NCBI GenBank assembly: GCA_021414065.1
Contig: JAIOPE010000006.1
Location: forward strand, 1-32,862
Source of the DNA: Planctomycetota bacterium
GTDB lineage: Bacteria; Planctomycetota; JAJSAM01; JAJVHW01
DNA length: 32,862 nucleotides
Direction: 5' to 3'
Within the stretch, counting starts at the first letter, position 1. Each line of letters starts with the position of its first letter. Of the stretch, positions 6,907 to 14,216 are shown one piece after another. The notes beneath the pieces are model-generated. The model saw only the letters and a list, made by a program, of their open reading frames with translations, made no database searches and was not told the origin of the DNA. The position numbers were made by a program, and so were the translations under genes.

Positions 6907-8112
6907 TCAGGGCGCGCGGTCGGTTCCCGGAGTTTTCAGGGAGACCGGCTCGCCGAGCGACGCCCCGTCGCTCTCGACGTAGACGACCGACGTCGGCACC
7001 AGATCCACCTCTTCGCGGAGGATGTAGTAGACGTCAACCATCCCGCCGACGACGTACGAGACGGCGAACCCGCGCACGAGCAACCCCGCGACCGCCGTGA
7101 CCGCCCAGCCGATCCAGACGGTCGCCGACTGCGTCCCCTCGAGGCCGGTGGTGGAAGGCGACGCCAGCGTCCACGCCGCGCCGAACGCGTCAGCCAGCTT
7201 GGGGACCCGGGCGGCGTCCACCCACGACACACCGAGCAGGAAAACGCCGTGCGCGATCGCAAGCACCCAGCCGCCGACGACGTCGATCACGCCGGCTACG
7301 GCGAGCACAAGCAGCGACGACAGTCCGAACGTGACGGGACGCGTCCACACGTAGCTGAACGTGCGGCTCACGGCGTCGAGACTGCCGTTGCGTTCGACCG
7401 CGAGGCCGGCGGTGAGGATCGGATAGCCAAACACGAGGCCGATCGCGATCACCGCCGTGACCAGCGCCAACACGAGCGACAGCGGCTGGGCGACGACTTG
7501 CAGCACCGGCCCCGCCCACGGGATGGCCGTCAGACTGCCGCAGGCGGCGACGAGCACGGCGAACATGGCTCCGGCGGCGAGGATGAAGACCGGCGCCTGG
7601 ATGAACGACCGAAGGTTCGACATCGAGAACCCGAGCGCTTCATCGAACGGCGTGGACTGGTCCCGCGCCTTCCGGAGCGCGTACACGCGGGCGAGCGCCC
7701 CGCCGACGACCGACCAGAGTAGGAGAAGCGCGGCGGCGACCACCGCGAGCTTCCAGCCGGCGACGTCCGCCCGGAACGCGTCGAACGCGTTCGCGGTCTT
7801 CTCGCTCGCCTTCACGATCGGCCCGGGGTGGCCGAGCAGGCCGGCCACGCGGTCGAACCCCGGCACGCCGAACGCTCGCTGAATCTCTGTGAAGAACGAC
7901 GAGCGGAGGACCGTTGCAGCGCTTGCGTCGCGCGCTCCGACCGCGGTCACTACCTTCGCGCCGGTTGTGTCCACCGAGAGCAGCGACGCGAGGACCGGCC
8001 ACACAGCCGCGTACGCGGCCACGGACACGGCGCCGAGCACGAGGGCCGCGAGGTCGAACTCGACGCGCGGGATTCGCAAGACAGATCTGCCACGGCCGTC
8101 GGGTTCCGACAT
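6907..8112 (-). CDS. Six-helix membrane protein of unknown function
   Basis: The product of about 401 residues is an integral membrane protein. Hydrophobic segments are visible at LAALVLGAVSVAAYAAVWPV, WKLAVVAAALLLLWSVVGGAL, FIQAPVFILAAGAMFAVLVAA, SLVLALVTAVIAIGLVFGYP, GLSSLLVLAVAGVIDVVGGW and a last pair around VWIGWAVTAVAGLLVRGFAV. The C-terminal end contains YYILREEVDLVPTS. Charged periplasmic or cytoplasmic loops separate the helices; no catalytic motif or transport signature is recognised. The ATG at 8110-8112 was chosen over an upstream in-frame ATG at 8151 because a TATCCT box lies exactly seven bases before it. It lies 27 bases upstream of the VWA gene on the same strand, so the two might share a transcript, although the VWA gene has its own -10-like box. 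Confidence 0.75.
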   Translation of the reverse strand: MSEPDGRGRSVLRIPRVEFDLAALVLGAVSVAAYAAVWPVLASLLSVDTTGAKVVTAVGARDASAATVLRSSFFTEIQRAFGVPGFDRVAGLLGHPGPIVKASEKTANAFDAFRADVAGWKLAVVAAALLLLWSVVGGALARVYALRKARDQSTPFDEALGFSMSNLRSFIQAPVFILAAGAMFAVLVAACGSLTAIPWAGPVLQVVAQPLSLVLALVTAVIAIGLVFGYPILTAGLAVERNGSLDAVSRTFSYVWTRPVTFGLSSLLVLAVAGVIDVVGGWVLAIAHGVFLLGVSWVDAARVPKLADAFGAAWTLASPSTTGLEGTQSATVWIGWAVTAVAGLLVRGFAVSYVVGGMVDVYYILREEVDLVPTSVVYVESDGASLGEPVSLKTPGTDRAP

Positions 8113-8119
8113 GGCGGGC

Positions 8120-8125
8120 AGGATA
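8120..8125 (-). promoter_or_regulatory. -10-like TATCCT box next to the membrane protein start
   Basis: TATCCT lies seven bases before the ATG of the six-helix membrane protein. The same hexamer and nearly the same spacer (GCCCGCC here, CCCCGCC there) precede the SRAP gene. Confidence 0.5.
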
Positions 8126-8193
8126 CCCCGGCGGGGGCAGAACCCTCGCACGCCTCATGCGGGAGGCTGGAGAGCGCCGATGAGGCTTCTGCC

Positions 8194-8616
8194 ATGCTGG
8201 AAGATGAGCTTCGCTACAGGGTCGATGTCCGAGACGAGCCCACGCCCGACGGCGGGGCCGGTGGATCGTGTACGATCCGGCTCCGGGACGCCGTCCTCAA
8301 TTACTCGTTCTCCGACCAGTTGAAGGGCGCGCTGAAGGACATCTGCACCACGCGGATCGACCGCGGCGCACGCCGCTTCGTGATCGACCTGAGCGCCGTG
8401 AACGTGATGGACTCCTGCGGGCTGTCCGTCCTGATCGGGCTCCGGAAGGTGGTCTCCGCGGCGGGCGGGCGGATGGTGGTCGTCGCGACCTCACCGATCC
8501 TGCTGCGCCTGTTCACGATCACGCGACTCGACGGCGTCTTCGAGATCGTGCGCGACGAAGCAGCGGCCGCGGCGGCCTTCGAACGCGCGCCCAGGACTGC
8601 CGTCCCCGCCGCATAG
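8194..8616 (+). CDS. STAS-domain anti-sigma factor antagonist
   Basis: The 140-residue protein is nearly all one STAS domain of the SpoIIAA/RsbV type. The key stretch RRFVIDLSAVNVMDSCGLSVLIGLRK contains the regulatory serine (about S74) in the DSxGL motif, which partner kinases phosphorylate and SpoIIE-type phosphatases dephosphorylate. When unphosphorylated, such proteins bind an anti-sigma kinase and free its sigma factor or output partner. No RsbW-type kinase is nearby; a SpoIIE-type phosphatase lies over 20 kb away at 30902-32677. The gene is divergent from the membrane protein gene. Its stop codon TAG ends at the first base of a MITE-like inverted repeat. The ATG at 8194 was chosen from domain length; no strong ribosome site is seen. 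Confidence 0.85.
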   Translation: MLEDELRYRVDVRDEPTPDGGAGGSCTIRLRDAVLNYSFSDQLKGALKDICTTRIDRGARRFVIDLSAVNVMDSCGLSVLIGLRKVVSAAGGRMVVVATSPILLRLFTITRLDGVFEIVRDEAAAAAAFERAPRTAVPAA

Positions 8617-8863
8617 TGGCCGTGTCGAAACAACTGCCACATTTGGTCACGCTGATTGCTCCGACACGAAGGTCTGTGCGCGGCTGCGGGGTGCCGCAAC
8701 CAGCGCGCCGGCTCCGCCGCTGTGTTCCAGTTTCGTCGAGACTGGCCTGCTGCTGCGTTGGGCTCGGCGCGCAACTCGCTCCGTTGAGCTTGCCCGCCTC
8801 ACCCGCCTTGCAGCCGGCTCACTGGAACGCAGCCAAGTGTGCCACTTGTTTCGACACGGCCAC
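8616..8863. mobile_element. MITE-like element with long terminal inverted repeats
   Basis: The two ends are inverted copies. The first 18 bases, GTGGCCGTGTCGAAACAA, are identical (8616-8633 and the complement of 8846-8863), and the similarity extends to about 28 of 31. Inside, a second inverted pair is seen (TGTGTTCCAGT near 8720 and ACTGGAACGCA near 8821), so the whole 248 bp could fold into a long hairpin. No open frame resembles a transposase. It fills the gap between two converging genes and touches the STAS stop codon. A miniature inverted-repeat element is the best reading; a large structured RNA or terminator is the alternative. Target-site duplications are not evident. Confidence 0.55.
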
Positions 8864-8872
8864 CTGGCTGGC

Positions 8873-9619
8873 CTACTCAGCCTCGTCGTCCGCGTGCTCG
8901 GCGTCGAACGTCAGGTCCTGTCGGCGCATGCCCAACGCGGCCTGAATCGCCGGCGCGAACACCTCGACGTCGAGCGCCCGCCTCCGGCCCCACGCACGGC
9001 GGGCCTGCGGATCCGCCGTGCGGACGACCGACAGCGGCAGGTGTTCGTGCTCGGCGTCGAGAATCGTGGGAAACGCTCGCCCCTCCTGGATGCCGTGCCG
9101 CCGGAGGAGTTCCTCCACCGGCGCCGGGTCGGATGCGAAGAGGCTGACGAGCTTGTGGTCGTCCATGAACACCTCGAGGACCGAATCCGGGTCGTAGGCG
9201 CCGAAACCGGTCATCCCGTCGTGGACGAGCGCGGGGCCGTGCTCCTTCCACACGCGCAACAGCCGATCGCGCGAAACGACTGCGCTGATCCACCGAACCT
9301 GGGGTGGGGCGCCGGGCTCCGCGGTCCGGTCGTCGTCGGGGTCGTCGAGTGTGGCGTCGGCTGTGGCGTCGGCGCTCAGTTCCGCGACGAGGTCGTCGTC
9401 GCTGCGCCGTAGTTCGAGTACGACCTGAACCCGGACCGGCAGCAACCTGAACGCTTCTTCGATGAACCGCTCGAGGCGGAGCGCCCCGGCCTGGACCCAG
9501 AAGAAGTAGTGCGGCGGGTCCTCGTCGTCGCGCCACTGGACCTCGTACGCCTCGCCGATCAATGGCTCGGCAGGTCCGGTGCGGACGAGACCAGCGGGCA
9601 GCACGTACTCCCAGGGCAT
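8873..9619 (-). CDS. Uncharacterised protein coupled to the SRAP gene
   Basis: The 248-residue product is soluble and acidic, with no signal peptide and no family recognised. It begins MPWEYVLPAG, has an aspartate-rich linker (about residues 80-100) and a second half around GFGAYDPDSVLEVFMDDHKLVSLFAS, and ends in an acidic tail. Its start lies 13 bases after the SRAP stop on the same strand, so the two are probably co-transcribed. That hints at a link to DNA repair or to the same growth condition, but nothing in the protein shows a function. Its stop codon lies 9 bases from the inverted-repeat element. Confidence 0.65.
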   Translation of the reverse strand: MPWEYVLPAGLVRTGPAEPLIGEAYEVQWRDDEDPPHYFFWVQAGALRLERFIEEAFRLLPVRVQVVLELRRSDDDLVAELSADATADATLDDPDDDRTAEPGAPPQVRWISAVVSRDRLLRVWKEHGPALVHDGMTGFGAYDPDSVLEVFMDDHKLVSLFASDPAPVEELLRRHGIQEGRAFPTILDAEHEHLPLSVVRTADPQARRAWGRRRALDVEVFAPAIQAALGMRRQDLTFDAEHADDEAE

Positions 9620-9632
9620 TGCGAGTTGAAGA

Positions 9633-10313
9633 CTACCCGTTCCCTGCGGGCAGCACGCAGTCGGGACCTTCGTGCCGCGCGTCGTTCACCCAGCGGGAGA
9701 CACGGACCATCTCCCACGCCTCCTCCGGACACGGGACGAGCAGGCCGGCCAAGTCGGCAACGGCTGACGGGTCCTTGGCGTCCGGGTCGAGCCAACGCGC
9801 GAAGTCCGCCGGATCGAGGATCACCGGCATGCGGTCATGGACGCTTCGCAGCAGGTCGTTCGGCGCGGTCGTCAGGATCGTGAACGTCTCGACCGGCTCG
9901 CGGCCTTTCGTCCAGACTTCCCACAGGCCCGCGAACGCGAACACGGCGCCGTCCTTCCGTCGGATGCGAAGCGGCCGACGGTCCCCCGCCGGGCCGGTCC
10001 ACTCGTAGAAGCCGTCGGCCGGGACGAGACACCGGCGAGACCGCATCGCGGCGCGGAACGACGGCTTCGTCGCCGCAGTTTCCGCGCGCGCATTGATCAT
10101 CCGGCTCCCGATCGCAAGGTCGTCGGCCCACGAGGGCACGAGGCCCCACCGCATCGGCTCAACACGACGCACGCCGCGCGGTCCCTCGACGACGACCGGC
10201 ACGGTCTGCGTGGGCGCCACGTTCCACCGCGGCGCGAAGTCGTGGACGTGCGCGATCTCGAAGACATCGGCGAGCGACTGGCTGCCCAGGGTCAAGGTGT
10301 AGCGGGCGCACAT
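9633..10313 (-). CDS. SRAP-family abasic-site processing protein (YedK/HMCES type)
   Basis: The 226-residue protein belongs to the SRAP family, which crosslinks covalently to abasic sites in single-stranded DNA and shields them. The catalytic set is intact: Cys2 follows the initiator Met (MCARYTL), Asn74 lies in RMINARAET, Glu104 in GFYEW and His159 in SVHDRMPVIL. The RWNVAPTQ and RWGLVPSWA motifs typical of the family are present. Length is normal. The ATG is preceded by TATCCT with a seven-base spacer and no Shine-Dalgarno sequence, which suggests a leaderless transcript; this matters because an exact start is needed to place Cys2. An unknown gene follows 13 bases downstream in the same operon. 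Confidence 0.93.
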   Translation of the reverse strand: MCARYTLTLGSQSLADVFEIAHVHDFAPRWNVAPTQTVPVVVEGPRGVRRVEPMRWGLVPSWADDLAIGSRMINARAETAATKPSFRAAMRSRRCLVPADGFYEWTGPAGDRRPLRIRRKDGAVFAFAGLWEVWTKGREPVETFTILTTAPNDLLRSVHDRMPVILDPADFARWLDPDAKDPSAVADLAGLLVPCPEEAWEMVRVSRWVNDARHEGPDCVLPAGNG

Positions 10314-10320
10314 GGCGGGG

Positions 10321-10326
10321 AGGATA
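10321..10326 (-). promoter_or_regulatory. -10-like TATCCT box next to the SRAP gene start
   Basis: TATCCT is followed by CCCCGCC and the ATG of the SRAP gene, a seven-base spacing that fits leaderless transcription. Confidence 0.5.
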
Positions 10327-10370
10327 GCGACTCCCGCCGCGGGGCGGAGGGCGTTCCGGCTGGCCAGGGG

Positions 10371-10561
10371 CTCCGAACGAAGGAAGCTACAAACGCTTGC
10401 GGTTCGCTCGGAGTACCGCCTTCAGGCGGGCGTCGCTCGGGTCACCGCGTGTTCCCCGGCGGATGCGTCGCTCGGGTGGCGACGTCTGCGGCGCCCGGCG
10501 AGCGCGACGTCACCACGAGATGCCACCTCCGGCTGAAAGCCGGACTCCGAACGAACGAAGC
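10371..10561. repeat. Cluster of small palindrome-plus-tail repeats
   Basis: Two full units lie in opposite orientation. On the plus strand CCGGCTGAAAGCCGG (10529-10543) is followed by ACTCCGAACGAACGAAGC (10544-10561). On the minus strand CCGCCTGAAGGCGG (10416-10429) is followed by TACTCCGAGCGAAC. A third tail-only copy, CTCCGAACGAAGGAAGC, is at 10371-10387. GCGTCGCTCGG also recurs about 30 bases apart. The layout (hairpin plus conserved tail, head-to-head copies) is REP/BIME-like and differs from the GGGGACGGTCCCC family near the left edge. The rest of the 10314-10719 gap holds hairpin terminators. Confidence 0.6.
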
Positions 10562-10592
10562 GACGCTCTCTTCCGGCCATCAACGCCGAAGG

Positions 10593-10612
10593 GCCCCGGC
10601 TTGCGCCGGGGC
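10593..10612 (-). terminator. Hairpin, part of a repeated terminator
   Basis: GCCCCGGC and GCCGGGGC form an 8-bp stem around TTGC (GCAA in minus-strand RNA, a GNRA loop). About 25 bases around it recur 50 bases further right. Confidence 0.5.
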
Positions 10613-10640
10613 GCACTTGCCACCCGGCGCGTGAACGACG

Positions 10641-10668
10641 AAGGGCCCCGGCTTGCGCCGGGGCCCTT
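10641..10668 (-). terminator. Strong hairpin terminator of the OmcB-like gene
   Basis: AAGGGCCCCGGC and GCCGGGGCCCTT form a perfect 12-bp stem around TTGC (GCAA on the minus-strand RNA). It lies about 50 bases after the stop of the OmcB-like gene. Confidence 0.7.
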
Positions 10669-10691
10669 GGTATCGCACTTCAGGTCTCCGT

Positions 10692-10709
10692 CACCCGGTT
10701 GCCCGGGTG
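10692..10709 (-). terminator. Hairpin directly after the OmcB-like stop
   Basis: CACCCGG and CCGGGTG form a 7-bp stem around TTGC, eleven bases after the stop codon. With the two hairpins beyond it, this gene ends in three tandem GNRA-loop hairpins. Confidence 0.5.
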
Positions 10710-10719
10710 CCGAAGGCGC

Positions 10720-13011
10720 TTAGTACTGGTGGGTGGACTCGGTCTCGTTGACCGGAGTCTGGAGCATGTCCGAGTTGAGCTCGGTCGCGAAGCGCACGTC
10801 ACCCACACCCGTGGCTTCCACCACGATGCGGTACTGAACCTGCGCGCCCGGAGCCAGGGACGGGACCTTGCCGAAGGCGACCGACTGCCCGTTCACGGTG
10901 TGCGAAACACCCTGAGCGCGGGACGAGTCAACCGAGATCAGCTTCTGCTGCGGCGCGAGCGTCGCAACGATACCGACGTTGTTGTCGTCAGCATTGCCCT
11001 GGTTCGTGACGGTGATCGTGTACGTGGTCTGGCCGCCGACCTCGATCGGGTCGGGCGAGTCAACCACCTCGAGCAGGATGGCCGCGAGGCCCTTGTACGT
11101 CACGGAGTCGGAGCTCGACGCGTCCTTGCAGCAGTACGCGCGGGCCGTGGCCGTGTTCGTGAAGGTGCCGCCGTTGGAAGCGCCCATCGAGACGCTGACC
11201 GTGCGCGAGGCGCCCGGAGCGATCGTTCCGACGTTCCAGACGACCGTCGAACCGTTCGACATGCCGCCATCCGTCGCCGAGACGAAGGACATCCCAGCGG
11301 GGATCTGGTCCTCGATCACGACGTCCTTCGCTTCAGCGTCGCCGGCGTTGCTGACCGTGAGGTCGAACGTGGCCGGGCGGCCGATGAAGATGTCGCCGCG
11401 CTTCGCCTTCTTGACGAGGGCGAGGGCGCAGGCCTTGACGCGCGTGCTGGCGCTGGCCTGATCGCTCAGACCACCGGCGGCCGTGAGCGTCGCGGTGTTG
11501 GTGTAGGAACCCGCGGCCGAAGCCCGGGCGTCGATCGTGAACTCGCGCGACTCACCGGCCGCGAGAGAGAACGTCGGGAAGTCGACGCGCGACTCGCCGG
11601 TGCTCGTCGTGATGCCGGCCGGGAGGGCGTCCATGACGTGGACGTCCGTCGCCGTGCCGTCACCCGTGTTGCGGGCGACGATGCGGTACGTGATCGGGTC
11701 ACAGATCATGACCTCGGCCGGAGCGTACTTCTCCAGCTTGACGGACGGCGCAGTGACGACCGTCTCAGCGCAAGCGTCGCGCGTCAGGCGGCCCGACTCG
11801 GCCGAGACCTGGGCGCAGTTCCGGAACGAGCCCTTGCGGGTCGCGCGGACCGTGACCGTCATGTTCGTCGAAGCCGCGGGCGAGAGGTTCACACCGCTCC
11901 ACGTGAGCGTGCGACCACTGACCTGAGCGCTCGGCGAGCTCGAGACGTACTCGACGCCGTCCGGGATCGGGTCGGTGACGACCGCATCGCGGATGTCGAG
12001 GTCACCGGCGAGGTTCGTGACGGTGATGTTGTAGTTGAACTGCTCGCCGACCATGGCGGTCGCCGGAGCGGTCTTCGTGATGCCGATGTCCGGAGCGACC
12101 CAGTTCTTGCGGACCACACCGGTGGCGATCAGCTTCTCCGGGTAGCACTCGCACTCATCCTTCTTGGCCGGGCGAACGATCGAGATCTCGACCTCGTTCG
12201 TTCCGACCATCGGGGCCGACTGGTTCAGGACGACCGACGCGACGCCATCGGCGCCCGTGGTGACCGTGCCCATCTGGCCGCCCGTGGAGAGCGAGCCCGC
12301 GGGGCCGCTCAGGAGCTTGTAGTTGACCTTGTAGCCAGCGTACGGCGTGCTGTCGGAGTAGCGCATGACGCGGACGTTGAACGTGTGGGGCGTGCCCACG
12401 CGGTTCGTCGCATCGGCCGGCCACTCCCACGTCACGTCCATCCAGTTCTTCTCGGCGAACGCCTTGTGGCGGTTCCAGTCCTTGATGTCGGGCGAGTACG
12501 CGATGACGTTCGACGTGCCCTCGACCGCGGACGTGATCACGCACCAGGTCTGGCCGGCGTCGAGACGGACGTCGTCGGACGTGTCCGCCGTGCCCATGTC
12601 GAGGACCTGGCCGCCGCGACCGGTGGTCGAGACCCCGTAGGTGTTGTCGATCTTCTTGCCGCCGTCGAGATCGACGATGTCGCCGACCGCACGGGACGAG
12701 CGACCGAGGATCCACTCAACGCGCGCGCCGGAAACGGCGTTGCCGCTCGCGTCACGGACGGTGGCGATCATGACGTGCTGCGTGCGGACTGGGTTGACGT
12801 CCACGGCAGGGGTCAGATCGATGGAGTACGGGCCGCCGGCCACGACGACCGGAGCCGGACGGACCGGCTCGGGGGCCGGGCGGACCGCGACCGGCATGGG
12901 CGCCGCAGGGGCGCTCTTGACACCGGGGCACGCCGCACAGCCGGAAAGGCCGCTCGCCGCGACCGTCAGACCGACGGCTGCGCCGAGAACTGCAATACGT
13001 CCTCTCTTCAT
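10720..13011 (-). CDS. OmcB-like DUF11-repeat lipoprotein
   Basis: The 763-residue protein starts with a lipoprotein signal (lipobox LSGC, Cys25) and a proline-rich linker. Residues about 65-320 form Ig-like, possibly Big_1-type, domains (RTQHVMIATVRDASGNAVSGARVEW). Four DUF11 repeats follow from about residue 330, each with a phrase like ITVTNLAGDLDIRDAVVTDPIPDGVEYVS. Cysteines recur between repeats (CECYP, FRNCAQ, RDACAE, MICDP, VKACAL, AYCCKD), consistent with disulfide crosslinks. The last repeat and the end (SDMLQTPVNETESTHQY) resemble, from memory, the C-terminus of chlamydial cysteine-rich OmcB. It probably sits on the cell surface or in the periplasm as a structural envelope protein. 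The ATG at 13009-13011 has a GAGGAG site; a longer upstream frame has no support. Function by analogy only. Confidence 0.82.
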   Translation of the reverse strand: MKRGRIAVLGAAVGLTVAASGLSGCAACPGVKSAPAAPMPVAVRPAPEPVRPAPVVVAGGPYSIDLTPAVDVNPVRTQHVMIATVRDASGNAVSGARVEWILGRSSRAVGDIVDLDGGKKIDNTYGVSTTGRGGQVLDMGTADTSDDVRLDAGQTWCVITSAVEGTSNVIAYSPDIKDWNRHKAFAEKNWMDVTWEWPADATNRVGTPHTFNVRVMRYSDSTPYAGYKVNYKLLSGPAGSLSTGGQMGTVTTGADGVASVVLNQSAPMVGTNEVEISIVRPAKKDECECYPEKLIATGVVRKNWVAPDIGITKTAPATAMVGEQFNYNITVTNLAGDLDIRDAVVTDPIPDGVEYVSSSPSAQVSGRTLTWSGVNLSPAASTNMTVTVRATRKGSFRNCAQVSAESGRLTRDACAETVVTAPSVKLEKYAPAEVMICDPITYRIVARNTGDGTATDVHVMDALPAGITTSTGESRVDFPTFSLAAGESREFTIDARASAAGSYTNTATLTAAGGLSDQASASTRVKACALALVKKAKRGDIFIGRPATFDLTVSNAGDAEAKDVVIEDQIPAGMSFVSATDGGMSNGSTVVWNVGTIAPGASRTVSVSMGASNGGTFTNTATARAYCCKDASSSDSVTYKGLAAILLEVVDSPDPIEVGGQTTYTITVTNQGNADDNNVGIVATLAPQQKLISVDSSRAQGVSHTVNGQSVAFGKVPSLAPGAQVQYRIVVEATGVGDVRFATELNSDMLQTPVNETESTHQY

Positions 13012-13547
13012 CACTGCTCTCCTCGAAACTGGGGCCTGCCTACTGGAGCGGCATGGGTCGCCGGATCCGCTGAACTGCACCGTGCTGGAATGGCCCTGTG
13101 TCTTCCTCGCACGTACCGCGACGACCTGCCTGAACTAGCTCTGTCCAAGTGCCGTGGTGACTGGCGCCGCCGGAACACCCAGCGGGGCCATACGACCGGA
13201 AGGTTCACGAGTTCATGCGTCGAACCTGTGGCAACTACGCCTTCCGCACTACATGCTAGGGGGCGACCTCCGCGGCGGTCCGTTTCTTTGGACCGCACGT
13301 GGCGGGCACAACCCGTGCGTCATGGATGTATGGTGCCCGGGCGTCGAAACGTGGCCCCGGGATGTTGGACTCCGATTTGGACCCGGAACGAACCTGGTCG
13401 GCCGTGGGTGCGAGCAGCGGGTACGAGTCGCCCGGCCCCGGAAAAACACCCCTGGAGCATCGGGGTCCGACACAATCCCGAACCCGCCGGAATCGGTTGC
13501 GTGAAGGTTTTCTGGAACGCACTCGGAGACGGCGGCGCCAGGACCGA
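13012..13547. other. Gene-free region between the OmcB-like gene and tRNA-Gly
   Basis: No supported gene is seen on either strand. It must hold the promoter of the OmcB-like gene and that of the tRNA, but no convincing -35/-10 pair stands out. One hairpin is present: CGGTCC and GGACCG around an 8-base loop at about 13276-13295. Confidence 0.5.
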
Positions 13548-13622
13548 GCGGGCGTAACTCAGTGGTAGAGTGGCAGCTTCCCAAGCTGCAAGTCGAGGGT
13601 TCGAATCCCTTCGCCCGCTCCA
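13548..13622 (+). tRNA. tRNA-Gly, anticodon CCC
   Basis: The 75-base sequence folds as a standard tRNA. The acceptor stem pairs GCGGGCG with CGCCCGC, the anticodon stem GCAGC/GCTGC carries the loop TTCCCAA (anticodon CCC, reading GGG), and the T loop is GGTTCGAATCC. The discriminator base is U, as usual for bacterial tRNA-Gly, and the 3' CCA is encoded. Two hairpins follow directly. Confidence 0.95.
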
Positions 13623-13625
13623 GTC

Positions 13626-13642
13626 CGTGCCCGGGGGGCACG
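13626..13642 (+). terminator. Hairpin after tRNA-Gly
   Basis: CGTGCCC and GGGCACG form a 7-bp stem around GGG, four bases after the tRNA 3' end. It probably helps end or process the transcript. Confidence 0.5.
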
Positions 13643-13646
13643 CAGC

Positions 13647-13667
13647 CACGGGCGACCGCCGCCCGTG
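13647..13667 (+). terminator. Second hairpin after tRNA-Gly
   Basis: CACGGGCG and CGCCCGTG form an 8-bp stem with a 5-base loop, directly after the first hairpin. Confidence 0.5.
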
Positions 13668-14216
13668 ATGGGTTTGAACCGCGTGCAAAGTGCTCTGGTC
13701 CCGCCGCGAGGCTCGTCGTCGAATCGCCGCGCACGCGATCGACCAACGAACCGGGCGACTCCAGGATTTCCGGAATCCCCGGAATCAGCGGACGGGAGCC
13801 GGTGAGTCACTTGCGACGGCCCCAACGATGCATCTGTGAGGTCCTGCCGACGCTGGGCGGACGACGCCGCGCACCGTGCGCAGCCTGGGATCGTCCATCC
13901 TGGGTCCATCAACGTCGCTTCCGCCGTCTCACTCGCAATCGCCTTGCCGAACCTCGCGCCACCGGATCAGCCTCGCGACCGCAGCGCCGGAACGAGGGCG
14001 TGTCCTCGTGGATCGCGCGCGTGTCGTCGCCGGAGGACGCCCGCACCGCCGACACTCCGCCCCGTCGAACGTAACGCCCGGATCGTCGGGCCTCGTGACC
14101 GTCCCACGGGATTGCGCCAGGTCACACGCGGCCGGGGCATGGTGCGGCGATGCTCAACGTCTCGCCCGGGCGCACGCGGATCCACGCTGCCCACGAGCGG
14201 GAACAAGGGGACCATC
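13668..14216. other. Gene-free region after tRNA-Gly
   Basis: Open frames here are scattered and lack ribosome sites or family features. Short direct repeats of CCGGAATC occur near 13770-13787. No gene, RNA or mobile element can be supported. The stretch next to 14217 holds the leader of the following gene, with AAGGGGA before its start. Confidence 0.45.

Noticed and set aside
10699..13557. 952-codon open frame on the plus strand
   Set aside because: It is antisense to the OmcB-like gene, shows only arginine/aspartate-rich low-complexity sequence and has no ribosome site.
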